Notes under the pieces: model-generated
What the model saw: only the letters and a program-made list of their open reading frames with translations
Database searches by the model: none
Told to the model about the DNA's origin: nothing
Source of the DNA: Zanthoxylum bungeanum
Lineage: Eukaryota > Streptophyta > Magnoliopsida > Sapindales > Rutaceae
NCBI GenBank assembly: GCA_019454045.1
Contig: SKCR01007817.1
Coordinates: forward strand, 124,001-188,000
DNA: 64,000 bases
Reading direction: 5' to 3'
Translations under genes and position numbers: made by a program
In this document: one piece after another, positions 10,915 to 23,519 of the stretch
Layout of the letters: every line of letters begins with the position of its first letter
Numbering within the stretch: position 1 is the stretch's first letter

Positions 10915-12330
10915 GTAATCTTGGTTTTGCATTCTGTTTAGACATCAAATATCTAACAGTATCATGATTAGAGTAAACAACGGTTGAAGAACCAATCAAA
11001 TATGATCGAAATTTATCCAATATAAATATTACAACAAGTAGTTCTTTTTCGTGGTAGTGTAATTCATTTGTCCATTGTTTAAAGTTCTACTTGCGTAATA
11101 TATTACATAACTCTTACCTTCCTTTCTCTATCCTACCACTACACCAACTGCATAATCACTGGCATCACACATTAGCTCAAATGGCAAAGACCAATTAGAG
11201 GATTGCATGATAGGAGCAGAAGTCAAGAGACTGATAATATTTTCAAACGATTTTTGACATTCTTCTGTCCATTCAAATGCTGCATATTTTAATAGGAGGT
11301 TACATAAGGGTCCTGATATGGTACTAAAATTTTAATGTACCTCATATAAAATTCTGCTTGTCCTAAGAAAGAACGGATTTCCCTGACTATTTTTGGTTGT
11401 GGTAATTTAGAGATCACCTCTATTTTTTCCTTGTCAACCTCATTACCTTTATATGACACAACGTGTCCCAAAACAATTCCTGAATTAGTCATAAAATGGT
11501 ATTTTTCCCAGTTTAACACAAGTCATTTTTCTTTACATCTTTTCAAAATATTTTCCAAATTATTCAAGCAATTATCAAATGAATTCCCAAAAACAGTTAT
11601 ATCATCCATAAAGACCTCCAAATAGTGTTCAACCATGTCACTATATATGTTTAACATGCATCGTTGTAATGTTGTTGGTGCATTACAAAGTCCAAAAGGC
11701 ATTTTCCTAAATGAAAATGTTCCAAATGGACATGTGAATGTGGTCTTTTCCTGATCTTCTAAAGCAATGGGAATTTGATAATAACCTTAGTAACCATCAA
11801 GAAAAAAATAGTATGGATGTCCTACTACTCTTTCCAAAATTTGGTCAATAAATGGTAAAGGAAAATGATATTTTCTAAAGGCGTCATTTAGTTTTCTATA
11901 GTCAATGCACATACGCCAACTAGATGGGATTCGAGTTGTAATTAATTCTTCTTTATCATTTTTCACCACAGTTTTTTCCAGACTTTTTAGGTACAACTTG
12001 TGTAGGACTTACCCACTTACTATCGGAGATAGGGTAGATAATGACTACATCAAGAAGTTTAAGGACTTCTGTTTTTACCACTTCTTTCATGTGAAGGTTC
12101 AATCTTTTTTGGGGTTGACATGTCCTAGCATTATCTTCTAAATGTATTATGTGTGTGCAGATCAATGGAGTAATGCCTTTTATGTCTTTTAAAGTCCATC
12201 CAATAGCTAGCTTATGTTCTTCCAACAGATTTAACAACTTACCTTCTTGATTGCTTCTGAGAGAAGCAGAAATTACCACAGAGTAAGTTTGTTCATCTCC
12301 AAGAAATGCATACTTCAGTCCTTCTGGCAA
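10915..12330 (-). pseudogene. Athila-like Ty3/Gypsy reverse transcriptase and partial RNase H, reverse strand
   Basis: Reading down from 12330: the linker before RT, RT with WRMCIDYRKLNDA (near 11900), then MPFGLCNAPTTLQRCM (near 11690) and the catalytic box FMDD (about 11601-11613), a form common in Athila-type RTs. After it come GHVVSYKGNEVDKEKI and RNase H ending in the KFRSYLIGS and AKPRLL region at 10915. The RNase H is cut off there by the Copia LTR, so its end, the integrase and the 3' LTR are missing. Several frame breaks separate the pieces (for example between 11996 and 11787 and near 11289). RT copies element RNA into DNA in virus-like particles; this copy cannot work. Confidence 0.88.
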
Positions 12331-12341
12331 AGTCTTTAACT

Positions 12342-14754
12342 CTAATTTGGGTGCTTCCTCATGTTTTTATTCTTCCAATTCTCATAGTTCCTCGAAATTT
12401 TATCTCCATCGTCTTCCAGTACCTGTGTAGAATCAAGTAAAAAATCATTAGGAGTATCTGAATCTAATTGCGTACTTGATTCAATAAAATTAGCAGTACA
12501 AATTTCCATGAGATCACGTAAACTCCCCTGAATATGCTCCTCTAAAATTGGGTCAATTAGTTTCATGCTTTCATTTTCGTTGTCATCATCATATGGTTGT
12601 TTGCACATGTTAAAAATATTAAGCTCCAACGTCATATTGCCAAAAGATAAATTCATGATTTCATTCCTATAATTAATTAAAACGTTAGCTGTTGCTAAAT
12701 TGAGTGACCAAGTATTACAAGAATCGACTTATAACTGTCTACTATAGGTTGTGTTTCCAAGACAATAAAATCCACAAGATATATGAATTTATCAACTTAT
12801 AATAACATGTCTTCCATAATTCCTTTCGGTTCCTTGACTGATCTATCGGCAAGTAAAAGAATAGTTGAGGTTGGTTTTAACTCACCAATATTAAGTTGTT
12901 GGTAAACCGAAAATGGAAGCAAATTGACACTGGCTCCAAGATCAAGCAAAACATGTTCAATTTTTTGATTTCCAACAATAGAAGAAATAGTTGGACAGCC
13001 AAGGTCCTTGTATTTTAATTCATTATCGGTTGAGAGAATGGAACTTACCTGTTCAGCTAGAAAAGTTCTATTTCTTATCTGCTGTTTTCTTTTAATGGTG
13101 CATAAGTCTTTCAGAAATTTGGCATAAGATGGTATCTGTTGGATGACATCTAACAAAGGAATATTGACCTTTACATGTTTGAATATTTCATATATCTCTG
13201 GGGAATGGTTCAATTTCTTTGTTTTTAATGCTTATGGAAATTGAGGTGCATGAGAAAAATTGTTATCATCAACGACGGGTAATGGTTCATCAACCCCTTC
13301 TTTACCCTCTAAATTTGATTTATTTTCAGCTTCGCGAGGTTCAAGAATAGGTATGTGGATGACCTTACCACTACGAAGAGTAATAACATATTTGACATGG
13401 TATATATGTTGACTACCAGAACTACTCTAGTGAGGGTTTTGATGACTCTTGGGGTTTGGCATGGCTGTGCATGAAACTTTCTTTTCTCATTAATAGTCAA
13501 AGTAGATGTTTTGGAGAAAGTATCTTTCAGATCAATCAATGTTTGCACATTTTGGTTATTGATGGCTTCCTATTTCTCAATGAATGCATGCAAGGTATCC
13601 TCAAGGGTTTTCCTAGGTGGTGGGACATATGGTGCATAATTCTGGGAATTTTGGAAATTTCGGTGTACCTAGGGAGTTTGTTATGATGGTTGTGCTTGGT
13701 TATCATTCCTCCAATTGAAGTTTGGATGGTTTCTCCAACCAGAATTATAGGTTTGGGAGTTGGGTTTGGATTTGGTCTCTTGAAAGTGTTTATAGAACTG
13801 ACTTGGTCATGAAGACATTCTTGCAAGGCTGGAAAGGTTAGGCAAACTTGTGTGACATGTTCATTTGAATTACAGATTTGACATTTGACTTCTTGAACTG
13901 ACTTGACATGATCACTATTCCTCATTTCTAATGCTTCATTTTTTTTAGCTAGAGATGCATACTTAGCAAAAAGGTCATGGTCTTTCCTAAGGTTAAACAT
14001 ACATCTACCAAATGGCTGTGGTTTTACAGACGACTCATAAGTGTCAATTATGTCCCATTGTTGTCTATTCTCTGCTATGCGTTTCTAGGTAATCTAGTGA
14101 ATCTTCCTAATTTTTGTCCATAAACTCACCATTACACATCATTTCCACTACTTGTATACCTTGGGGTGTTAAACCATCGTAGAAGTAGGCGACTAGCCTC
14201 CATGTTTCAAACCTATGATGTGGACAAACATTCAACATCTCTTTAAACCTCTCCCAACATTGGTAAAGTGTTTCCCCCGACTCTTGTGTGAAAGTTGTGA
14301 TTCTCCTCTTAAAGGAATTTGTCCTGTGAGGGAAATAATTTTTTCAGAAACTGTTCTTGTAAATCATCCCATGTTTGGATGAATCCTGACCTAAAGTTCT
14401 ACAGCCAAATTTTAGCTTTATCAAGGGAAAAAACTTTAATCGAAATATATTCATGCTGCAATTTTGGTATGTGCAAGTGTTACATACCTCTTCAAATTCC
14501 CTTAAGTGCTGATAAGGATTTTCTGATTTTATACCGTGGAATGTGGGTAAAAGTTGGATGACACCTGGCTTAAAATTGAAACGTGTTGTATCTAGGGGAA
14601 AAACAATGCAAGATGGTGATTCTTTCCTAGTGGGATTTATGAATTATCTGAGTGTCCTAGGATAATTAAGATCGTCATGCTGAGACTCGTTTTATTCATG
14701 ATCAACTGGGTTTTCAACTCGGACAGGTGGATTTTCATTTTGGTTCTCGGCCAT
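12342..14754 (-). pseudogene. Athila-like gag and protease region, reverse strand
   Basis: The start is ATG at 14754 (MAENQNENPPVRVENPVDHE). The capsid domain follows (HLREFEEVCNTC near 14480; GETLYQCWERFKEMLNVCPH near 14250), then a zinc-knuckle-like CQICNSNEHVTQVC at about 13850-13890. The protease-like segment at 13213-12797 has LDLGASVNLLPFSVYQQLNI, where the active-site position reads DLG as is usual in Athila elements. It ends in an acidic linker (12656-12342) before RT. Stops and shifts break the frame many times. Gag would form the particle that packages element RNA. Confidence 0.86.
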
Positions 14755-15010
14755 TTTGACAGACGATGAAGGTGATGGAGACTATCTATTTAATCTACCG
14801 CTAGATGATCGAGATTAGTGTCTCATGCAACTTAAATGCAAACTATATACTAAAATTTAAAAATACAAATACAATACTTACAAAAAGAAAATAATAAACG
14901 TGTGGAAAAAAAATTTAAATGTAGAAAATATAACCATAAAAAAATAAACATAAAGAAAAGAAAAGAATAAAAAAATTAATTACAATGATTATTCTATCTA
15001 CTAAATTTAT

Positions 15011-15028
15011 TCCCCGGAAACGACGCCA
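15011..15028 (-). promoter_or_regulatory. Athila-like primer-binding site (tRNA-Asp type)
   Basis: The reverse strand reads TGGCGTCGTTTCCGGGGA. This differs slightly from TGGCGCCGTTGCCGGGGA, the tRNA-Asp complement typical of Athila elements. It lies six bases from the LTR end, as expected for minus-strand primer binding. Confidence 0.82.
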
Positions 15029-15034
15029 AAAACA

Positions 15035-16000
15035 TGACACGCTCAAAAATTGATTTTTTACTCCAAAGTATAAGAGTGTCGAAGTAATAAAATAAACAGA
15101 TAAGTCCGAGGTCGATCCACAGGGAATAGATTTAGTAAAACAAAATAACAATTTGAGTAAAAAGGACAATGCTTGATTTGTTTGAAGTGATTGGAGAATT
15201 TTAAATTGGACTACAATAATAGATTAAAATACTGGGGTTAGGAGATCCACTGTTAATATTTCAAATATAGAGAAATCTTACGTTTTATAATATACAAATT
15301 TTTTTTATTACCCAGTTAATTTACTTCAGGAATTAATTATGCTAAAATATATAAAATCAGTCATAAAGACGGTGATAACATTTGTCTATAACAAGTCCAG
15401 TTAGGTACTCAATTATGCCAAAAAAAAATAAAACCTGCCATTTAGGCTGCAGCAAAGTTTGTCAATAATTAATCTAGATTTAAATAACTTATTCAGATTA
15501 TAATTTATATATTATAATATAAATAATATTAATCTATATTCTCATATTAAGAGCTTCACTCTTTACCCCAACAGGATGAAATTAGTTACTCATGATTTGA
15601 AGAAAAACATGCATAATTTTATTACCGAAAGAAAAATAAATTACAAGAAAGCTTAAAAAAATTAAAACACATAAGAAACTCTCTCTCAAATTCTACAAGA
15701 GAACTTTGAAAGAAATCATGAAGGAAAATGAGAGGTGAGCACCTCTTTTATAGTAGAAGTGCTCATCTCTCAATTATTCATTACAACTTTCCAAATCAAA
15801 TACAAACAACAAATTTTTATTATTTTATATTTTTATTTTTCCTTTTTTGATTTTTTTGTTGATAATTTTGCAAACATGATCACAATCCTCATAAAGTGGA
15901 TTACGACATTTCAACTTTTATTTTTTTATTTTTTACTTTTTTATTTTTTATTTTTTTAATTTATTTTCTAATAATTAAAATTACATGCAACACACATTAA
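15035..16000 (-). mobile_element. 5' LTR of the Athila-like element (outer border not resolved)
   Basis: The inner border is TGACACGCTC at 15035, so on the reverse strand the LTR ends GAGCGTGTCA before the primer-binding site. A reverse-strand TATA box (CTATAAAAGAGG, about 15743-15754) supports LTR promoter function. I could not find the outer TG end; it may lie anywhere up to the Copia insertion at 16591, or beyond it. Confidence 0.65.
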
Positions 16001-16590
16001 CGTCTTCACCAATTTCGACCGTGCAAACCTCAGAACTAGAAATTCTTGTAATCATCACTGTTGTAGATATTTGAGTCTTCTTTCATCTGGAATTCTTATA
16101 TACATGCCAAAAATAATTCCAAAGTTCTTATACATATACATACATACCAATACAACCTAACAAACGTGATTTATAACATCCAATACTCACATTAGTTTTC
16201 AAATTCATTCATTCATTCATTTCACATAAGCATTCACTATCCATATATTCTACGAGTTCTATCATACACGTACATACACACAGTCACACACACAATCATC
16301 GTGCAACCAACCACGAAACACACATAACAACCAATACATAACAAGGCACATAATCAAACAATACATACATATGGCTGGCTGGCTGGCTTACGTATACAAT
16401 GCTCGTACGGGACTCATTACCTATTTTAGAATAGGTATGAGATGAATTCCGTCCGAACGATTTCCTAACCAGCTTGACTACTACACCGCAAATCATCCAA
16501 TCAAACATACACGCAGGCGCACACACCATATAACAAAAACTCATCACATGACTTTTAATACACAAGCACAAACAAGATAAACATTGCTAT
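16001..16590. other. AT-rich sequence without a recognised gene
   Basis: It contains ATACAT-, CACACA- and CATT-rich stretches and four GGCT units near 16373-16388. Similar text lies right of the Copia element (38990-39120), so it may be one region split by Copia, perhaps an older LTR. No coding region is supportable. Confidence 0.5.
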
Positions 16591-18990
16591 TGTTAGGGTT
16601 GGTGCTCAGAGTGCTAATTCCTCATTGTATTTCCTTGTAAATACTATTGTAAACATTTTATTATGAATAAAATGAGCAGTTTCTATAATATAATTTATCT
16701 TCTAATATGGTAAAGACATAATAGATCATAGAATGATTAGTCATGATGCAGTTACAAAAGCGTCGCAACTGACATTGAGTTGTATCATAACGCTGTCATT
16801 CTTATATTGTTCCTGGCCAAGGTTTACACTACTTGGTCAGTAAAGTAAACTCATTGAGACCGATACATGTCATATACTTGAATATATGATTCCAATGGTT
16901 TCTCAATGAACCATGAGTCTTGGAGACTCGTATAGACGTGTAGGTGATTATAGCAGATAAACACTGAACGACTTACCGAAGATTCTTAATGGATTGTACA
17001 CCAATGTCAATAAGAATCTTCTCGGGTTGAGTAGCATTTGTGATTCTTCGACTTGAGATACCACTGTGGGCACATGAGACATCTTCCACACTTAGATGGC
17101 AGTCACGTCACCGATCTATTCAGATCAAAGCTCCGCATATTCGTTGGGCGTGGACATATCCTCAGGGTGTCCTGTATGTATCGAGATAGGATTTGTCAGT
17201 TCTTTGTACAGAGCATAGGTAGTCCATATATGATTAGCAATCAGATAAAAATCATGGGCCTGTGGTACACTTTAGAAATCAGTTCTAAGTGTTCTTTTAG
17301 AGATTGTTAATAGAGACGTCGACGGGATTGTCCCTATAGAGATTTAACGTTTACATCTAAATCTATGGGATATATCTGGATACATGTGATGGAGGAATTA
17401 TACATATGCCATGACCTCGATCTATATGATTCAGCGAGTTTATCCGTGGTCGTCATAATTTACGGGTGGGTAAGTTATAGACACGAAATTGGATTTCGTG
17501 ACGGATATGCCTAAATATAGAGAGTCTCACTAGAGAAATATACTCGCAGAGCACTAGGGTAACTTTTATGAATAATACTGATTATTTATAAGTCGTTTAA
17601 AGGTTAAATGAAAAATACATACGATGGGACCTAATAGTCATTTCCTAATTAATGTGTATTTGTATTTAATGATAGATTTTATTAAATGCACATTAATTAA
17701 ATGTCAAATTGTGATATTTGACTTATATCATAAATATATATGTATTTGGATATTTAAAGTAAATATTATACATATATTTAAAATATTTTTATTTAAATAA
17801 TTATTTAATTATTTAATTGTAAATAATTAAATTAATTAAAAATATAAATATCTTAAGTTTTGATATTTTTTGGAAATGCCATGAGTTGCTTTATTTGACA
17901 TTTTTAAAGTCATTGAATGGTTTACTCAGCATTTACATAAGTTGATAAAGCAAACTTAAATGAAACAAAAATAAAATATCTAGATATTTTCTATATACAA
18001 AATTCGGCCAAGGAAAGTTGGAGTGAGTATATATTATTTTGTTTGATTTTATTAGGGTTAGGTTAACAAGTTTTACAAAAACAAACACAAAATAGTTGAG
18101 AGAAAATTTTGAAGAACAAAGAGAAAAGCTTGGAAATTTCTTGATTATATAAGTTTTTCTTTAAATCTTCCAATATAGAAAATATTTCTAACATGCTTAG
18201 CTTCAACATGTGTTGCTAGGATATTGTCTCTACACTTATAGTTTTTGTTTTAATTGGTTGTAAACTTATTTGAAAGATGTATACATGTATGGTTATAAAG
18301 TAAGCTTGAAATAGTTTCAATGGCTTACTTTTGATTATTTGATAATCATGTTGCCATTCTAGAGTTGCTAAGCCACTCCTTGATGACCTAGAATTATTCT
18401 TGAGTTATTTCATGATGGTGAGACTTGTTTGGTGTGGTAAAGTTTGAATTAAAGTGTTGGATTTAATTGATTTGGTAATATTTGTCAATTTGAAGAAATT
18501 ATAAAATTAGGGTTCTTAACCCTTTCCAAATTTGGGGCTTTTCATATATGTGATGTATTATTGTGTATATGATGTATATTAATTTTTGAGTTGATTGGAT
18601 TTGATCTTGACATGTTTTGAACAAAAAAATGACCAAATTGTAAAAACTGAAAAATTTTGGGTGTGTTCGACAATTAGCTAAAAATTGAGGATTTTGTTGC
18701 GATCTGATTTTGATGTGTTGGACATGTTGGAAATCATTTTAGAAATGATTTAGAATCATCCAAAATTATATTTGACAATTTTTGCACTAAAATGATCAAT
18801 TTCTAAAGTTATGGGGCAATTTGGTATTAACCAAAAAATTTGATTTCTTGTGTAATTTTTCAGAAATTAATAATTGGGTAATTAAATAAATAAGAATATT
18901 TAATTGATCCAAGAAAAATTTTGAAATCGGAAAATTTTGATTTTCCGTGATTTCACTGCGTTACCGGATTTTCGCCATAAAACCCCTACA
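16591..18990 (+). mobile_element. 5' LTR of the Copia element
   Basis: It starts TGTTAGGGTTGGTGC and ends AAAACCCCTACA. The 3' LTR starts TGTTGGGGTTGGTGC and has the same end. Most of the 3' half is AT-rich. Open frames within it (for example 17053-17310) are not conserved in the 3' LTR copy. Confidence 0.92.
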
Positions 18991-18993
18991 AAA

Positions 18994-19005
18994 TAATATC
19001 AGAAC
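18994..19005 (+). promoter_or_regulatory. Copia primer-binding site (initiator tRNA-Met type, degenerate)
   Basis: TAATATCAGAAC lies four bases after the LTR and matches TGGTATCAGAGC, the complement of initiator tRNA-Met, at nine of twelve positions. Confidence 0.65.
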
Positions 19006-19747
19006 GAGTCTGATTCTGGACACCCTGATATGATTATGCCTTTTAAATTCAATGTTTAATTTAATCTTTACTTTATGCATGCATGTGTTTATTTAATTTG
19101 ATTAAATAAAGTAAAAGCATCTTTTGCGGAAAATCCCTAATTAATAAGGTTTATGTTAATTATGTATTTGATGCATGTTACATGGTCTGTCTTGTCAATA
19201 CGGTTTATGGATATTTTTCTGTGACTAAATCTGAGATCGTAACAAAGCTGTGAGGGTGTAGCTAATAGAAATTTATTTATGCCGGATGTATATCAGATAC
19301 TAGATAAATTCAAGTGAAAGCGGAATCCTGAACGTGCCAAAGTTGTCAGGGTTACGCAAGTAGCTTGAGTTTATCATTGACGAGTTTAACCTTGGTACGC
19401 CTCCTTGTGAATGTGCCAAAGCTGTCACAACGAGAAACGACCAGGACAGGAAACCCAGGAGTCACTATTGAGTGATTGATAAGGAGTTGTCTACCTAATG
19501 AATATACGTAGGTGAGAACGTGCTAAAGCTGTGAGCTTAAAAATATTCATGGGATCCACCTTTCACTTTTTGTATTTAATTTAATTATTAAATCTTTGTA
19601 TTTTGTTTGGGGATTACAATATTGCATGATTTAGTGGGAGTGGTATTTTTAGATTAAAAATCTATGATCTAGTTAATGGTTTCGATATTATATGAAACTG
19701 CTTATTTTCTACTAACCGTTTTTCATAATCTATATGGTATATTTGCG
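19006..19747 (+). other. Copia untranslated leader
   Basis: Non-coding sequence between primer-binding site and gag. It has three or four loosely repeated phrases of the type GTGCCAAAGCTGTCA (near 19335, 19424 and 19520). I see no other feature. Confidence 0.6.
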
Positions 19748-20640
19748 ATGGTGGCACAATCGACTAATCCATTTGCTCGTATGTTGGATACGAACAAACT
19801 TAAAGGCGTTGAGAACTTCACCGATTGGGATTTGAATTTAAGAATTATCCTTGATTCCGAGAAGTTGGGATATGTACTCGAGGGTCCGCTGCCCCTTGCT
19901 GTGTCTGAGGACGCAACACCGGAGGAACGCCAAGTTTTCCAAGCTTGGAAAGATGATGATTTAAAGTTAAATCATACATCTTAAGTTCACTGGCACCGGG
20001 ACTCAAGAAACAATACTATGGCATGATAGATGCGTATATTATGATGATGTGATTAAGAGAATCGTATATAAACCAAGAACAAATCATTGTTCATAAAGTT
20101 ACGATGGAATTGTTCCATGCACGACTGGACAATGGGTAAGTTGTGAGCTCGCATGTTATTCATATGGTCGATTTGATCGATAAACTGAGGTAACATAATC
20201 TCCCTCTGAATGACATTCTCGATAGGAGTGTCATTCTTGGTTCACTCCTAGATTCTTATCACCAATTCGTGATGTATTTCAACATGAATGAGATTATCTA
20301 TTCCTACCATAAACTGCATATGATGCTGATCACGGTGGAAGATGACCTAAGGAAAGAAGTACCGACTCCCCCTCCGAAACCTATTTCACTCTATGCTTCT
20401 TCTCAGACCTGGTCAAAGGGAAAGAAGATGAAAGCGAAGAAGAAAAAGGGTTTCGGTCCTCCACCGCAAGGAAAGATAGTAAAGCCCAAGAAGGCTTCTG
20501 AAGACAAATGCCATCACTGCAGCAAAGTCGGGCACTGGAAAAGGAACTGTCCTGACTACATTGCCCAGATGGGGAAAGAGAGAGCATCTACATCAGGTAC
20601 ATTTATTTTTCCAGTTACTGATATCTCACTGGCTTGTGAA
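19748..20640 (+). pseudogene. Copia gag (degenerate)
   Basis: It starts at ATG 19748 (MVAQSTNPFARMLDTNKLKG), followed by NFTDWDLNLRIILDSEKLGY, the amino-terminal gag signature of many plant Copia elements. The frame is lost near 19984 and resumes around 20269 with the UBN2-like helical region (HKLHMMLITVEDDLRKEVP), a lysine-rich stretch and a CCHC zinc knuckle CHHCSKVGHWKRNC (about 20512-20553). Gag forms the particle shell and binds element RNA. The inverted fragment at 8665-9453 contains the same zinc-knuckle segment. Confidence 0.88.
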
Positions 20641-22010
20641 GCTGTTATATCCAGTCGGATTTTGGATTCTGCCAGTCCTGTTCATATTTGCAATTCGTTG
20701 CAGGTGCTGAAAGAAAGTAAGAAACTAAAGCCTGGGGAGATGCAGTTGCGCTTGGGGAATGGAGACTCTTTGGATGCAGTTGTAGTGGGAATATACGAGA
20801 TCCCTCTTCCGAATGGGAACCTTTTATTATATTATTGCTACATTGTACCAAGATGTGTAGCAAATATTATATCTCTTTTTGTATTAGATACAAAAGATTA
20901 TCGTATTAATATTAAGAACTGTTCTTTGTATTTATATGATAAACGTAATATTCAGATCATTTGTTGTCCAAATGAGCATGGTCATTACGCATTGCATATT
21001 TCTAAAGATATTTTGAATACTAGGATTAATATACATAGTTTACCTGTTGTTAATAATACTGAACTTTGGCATATACGGCTAGGTCATATAGGTGTTAAAC
21101 GCCTTACCCAATTGGTTAGGAATGGTTTGATACCAAATCTCACCATTGAACCCTATCCAACTTGTGAATCATGTATCCAGGGTAAGATGACCAAAGCCCC
21201 ATTTTCTGGTGTTGGACACCGCGCCATTAATTTACTGAAACTCGTATATTCTGATGTATGTGGTCCACTAAGTCAGACTACTCACAGTGGTTTTCGTACT
21301 TCGTTACCTTTACCGATGATCTGTTATGGTACGGTTATGTCTATCTGATGCGACATAAATCGGAAACCTTTGAAAAGTTCAAAGAGTTCTGAAATGAAGT
21401 AGAAAAACAAACTGGTCAATATATTAAATGCCTTCGATCTGATCGAGGCGACAAATATATGAGCAGTGAGTTCATAGATTATATGAAGGAGAATGAGATT
21501 CTCACTCAATATACTCCTCCAGGTACTCCACAGCACAATGTAGTGTCTGAGAGGAGAAATCAGACTTTATTGGATATGGTCTGATCAATGTTGAGTTTTA
21601 CAGATTTGTCCTATTACTTATGGGGCTACTCTCTTTTAACAGCTGCACATCTTTTGAATAAGATTCCTTCAAAAGCTGTTCCTATGACTCCATATGAGAT
21701 ATGGACTAGTAGGAGACCAAATCTTAATTATATTAAGGTTTGAGGTTGTCCTGCCTATGTCAGAATGGCTCAGCAATATAAGCTTTCGCCTCGAGGGCAA
21801 AAATTTAGGTTTGTTGGATATCCTTCGAATATGAAGGGATATCTGTTCTATGATACCGAGCATCGAAATGTGTTCATAGATCGCTTCGAAAAATTTCTAG
21901 AAGTAGAATTTTTTTCAGAAGGTGGTAATCATAGACAGATTGAACTTGATGAAGTCCAACCTAAAAAAATGAACCAATGGAGGAACCTGAAGTTCAAGTA
22001 GATGAAGAAC
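20641..22010 (+). pseudogene. Copia protease remnant and integrase (degenerate)
   Basis: The protease part is reduced to RILDSASPVHICNS, where a DSG/DTG active site is expected, so the catalytic motif is altered. The GAG-pre-integrase zinc region follows: LWHIRLGHIGVKRL and CESCIQGKM (HHCC pattern). Then comes the integrase core with VYSDVCGP, SDRGDKYMS and ENEILTQYTPPGTPQHNVVSE, giving the D,D,E residues. In-frame TGA stops near 21390, 21583 and 21742 fall where tryptophan is usual, and the frame shifts near 21310. Integrase would join element DNA to the host chromosome; this copy is inactive. Confidence 0.88.
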
Positions 22011-23213
22011 CTTCAACACACACACTCTGTAGGTCACAAATGGTATCTAGACCTTCTGAACGCTTGTATTTGATAGAAGAAAAGAGTCTTGATGTTCTCT
22101 TAGTTGAAGAGACTAATCCTTTTACCCATAGAGAATCGATGTTGGGCATCGACTCCGTGAAGTGGCAAAGTGCCATGAAATCCGAGTTAGACTCAATGCA
22201 TGAGAATCAAGTTTGGGACTTGGTTCGCTTCCCGAATGAATTGTTCCTATCGATTGTAAATGGGTTTACAAGAGGAAGCGCGGGCCTGATGGAAAGGTTG
22301 AAACCTATAAGGCCCGACTGGTAGTAAAAGGTTACACACAGCGACCTGACATCGACTACGATGAAAATGTTTCACCAGTTACAATGCTTTGGTCTATTAG
22401 GATTTTGCTTTCTATAGCTGCATATCATGACTACGAGATTTGGCAAGTGGATGTCAAAACGTCTTTTCTAAATGGATTTCTTGATGAAGAAATCTATATG
22501 GAACAGCTGGAAGGTTTTGCGTCCAGCGAGAACTCGGGTATGGTATGTAAGCTTAAGAAGTCCATTTATGGACTTAAACAAGCTTCACGAAGTTGGAATC
22601 TTCAATTCGACGAGATTATTAGATTATCTGGTTTTCTCAAGAATTCGGAAGAATCATGTGTGTATTAGAAGGCTAGTGGGAGCATGGTGGTATTCTTAGA
22701 CCTCTATGTTGATGACATCCTAATCATTGGGAATGATATAGGGATGATGCAAGGCGTCAAAGCTTACCTCTGTAAGAATTTCTCAATGAAGGACCTAGAG
22801 AAGCTTCATATGTTTTAGGCATAAAACTCTATAGAGATAGAGAAAGGAAGCTGATTGGGTTATCCCAATCAACGTACATAGATAAGATCTTGGAATGGTA
22901 CACTTTTGGTAACAGTAAGACAGTAAATATACCATTCAGACATGAGATTCATCTTTCAAAGAAGATGAGTCGATAAATAGAAGATGAGAAGGTTAAAATG
23001 TCTAACCAACCTTATGCATCGTGTTTGGGTAGCATAATATATTCCATGTTATGTACTAGGCCTGATATCAGTTTCACTGTTAGCATAACCAGTAGATATC
23101 AGTCCAATCCAGGAAATGACCATTGGATGGCTATTAAACATATCCTGAAGTATCTTAAAGCTACTAAGGATAAGTTGATTATTTATGGAGGAAGTGAACT
23201 GCAAGTTAAAGGG
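22011..23213 (+). pseudogene. Copia reverse transcriptase (degenerate)
   Basis: RT motifs in order: KWQSAMKSELDSM (22155), a frameshift near 22300, KARLVVKGYTQRPDIDYDE, WQVDVKTSFLNGFLDEEIYM (22440), KKSIYGLKQASRSWN (22555) and the catalytic LYVDDILIIGND (about 22705-22737). A stop after SCVY (22666) and several more between 22815 and 22980 inactivate it. The frame resumes with the RNase H connection at 22998. It ends where a solo LTR splits the GYTD motif. Confidence 0.9.
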
Positions 23214-23519
23214 TATACTGATGAGTGGTATTTATACCACTATTTCCCACTCATTTGACCTAATGTTTTGTATTGTTTCTCGAGTTTTATGAACGTTTTG
23301 ATGTGTTTTGTTGTTATTTTGCAGATAAATAAAGTTTGGACAGCACTGGAGGCAATTGGGGCAAAACTGGACAAAAATGCACCAACTGGAAAATTTCAGT
23401 CTTCAGCGCGTCGCGACGCTGGAGCCTCGCGCGCCGCGACGCCCAGCGTGCACCGGAGATGCTAAAATGCGCCTGGTCAACGGGTCAACAAGTTGAAAAG
23501 TTTGACTTTGCTAACATGC

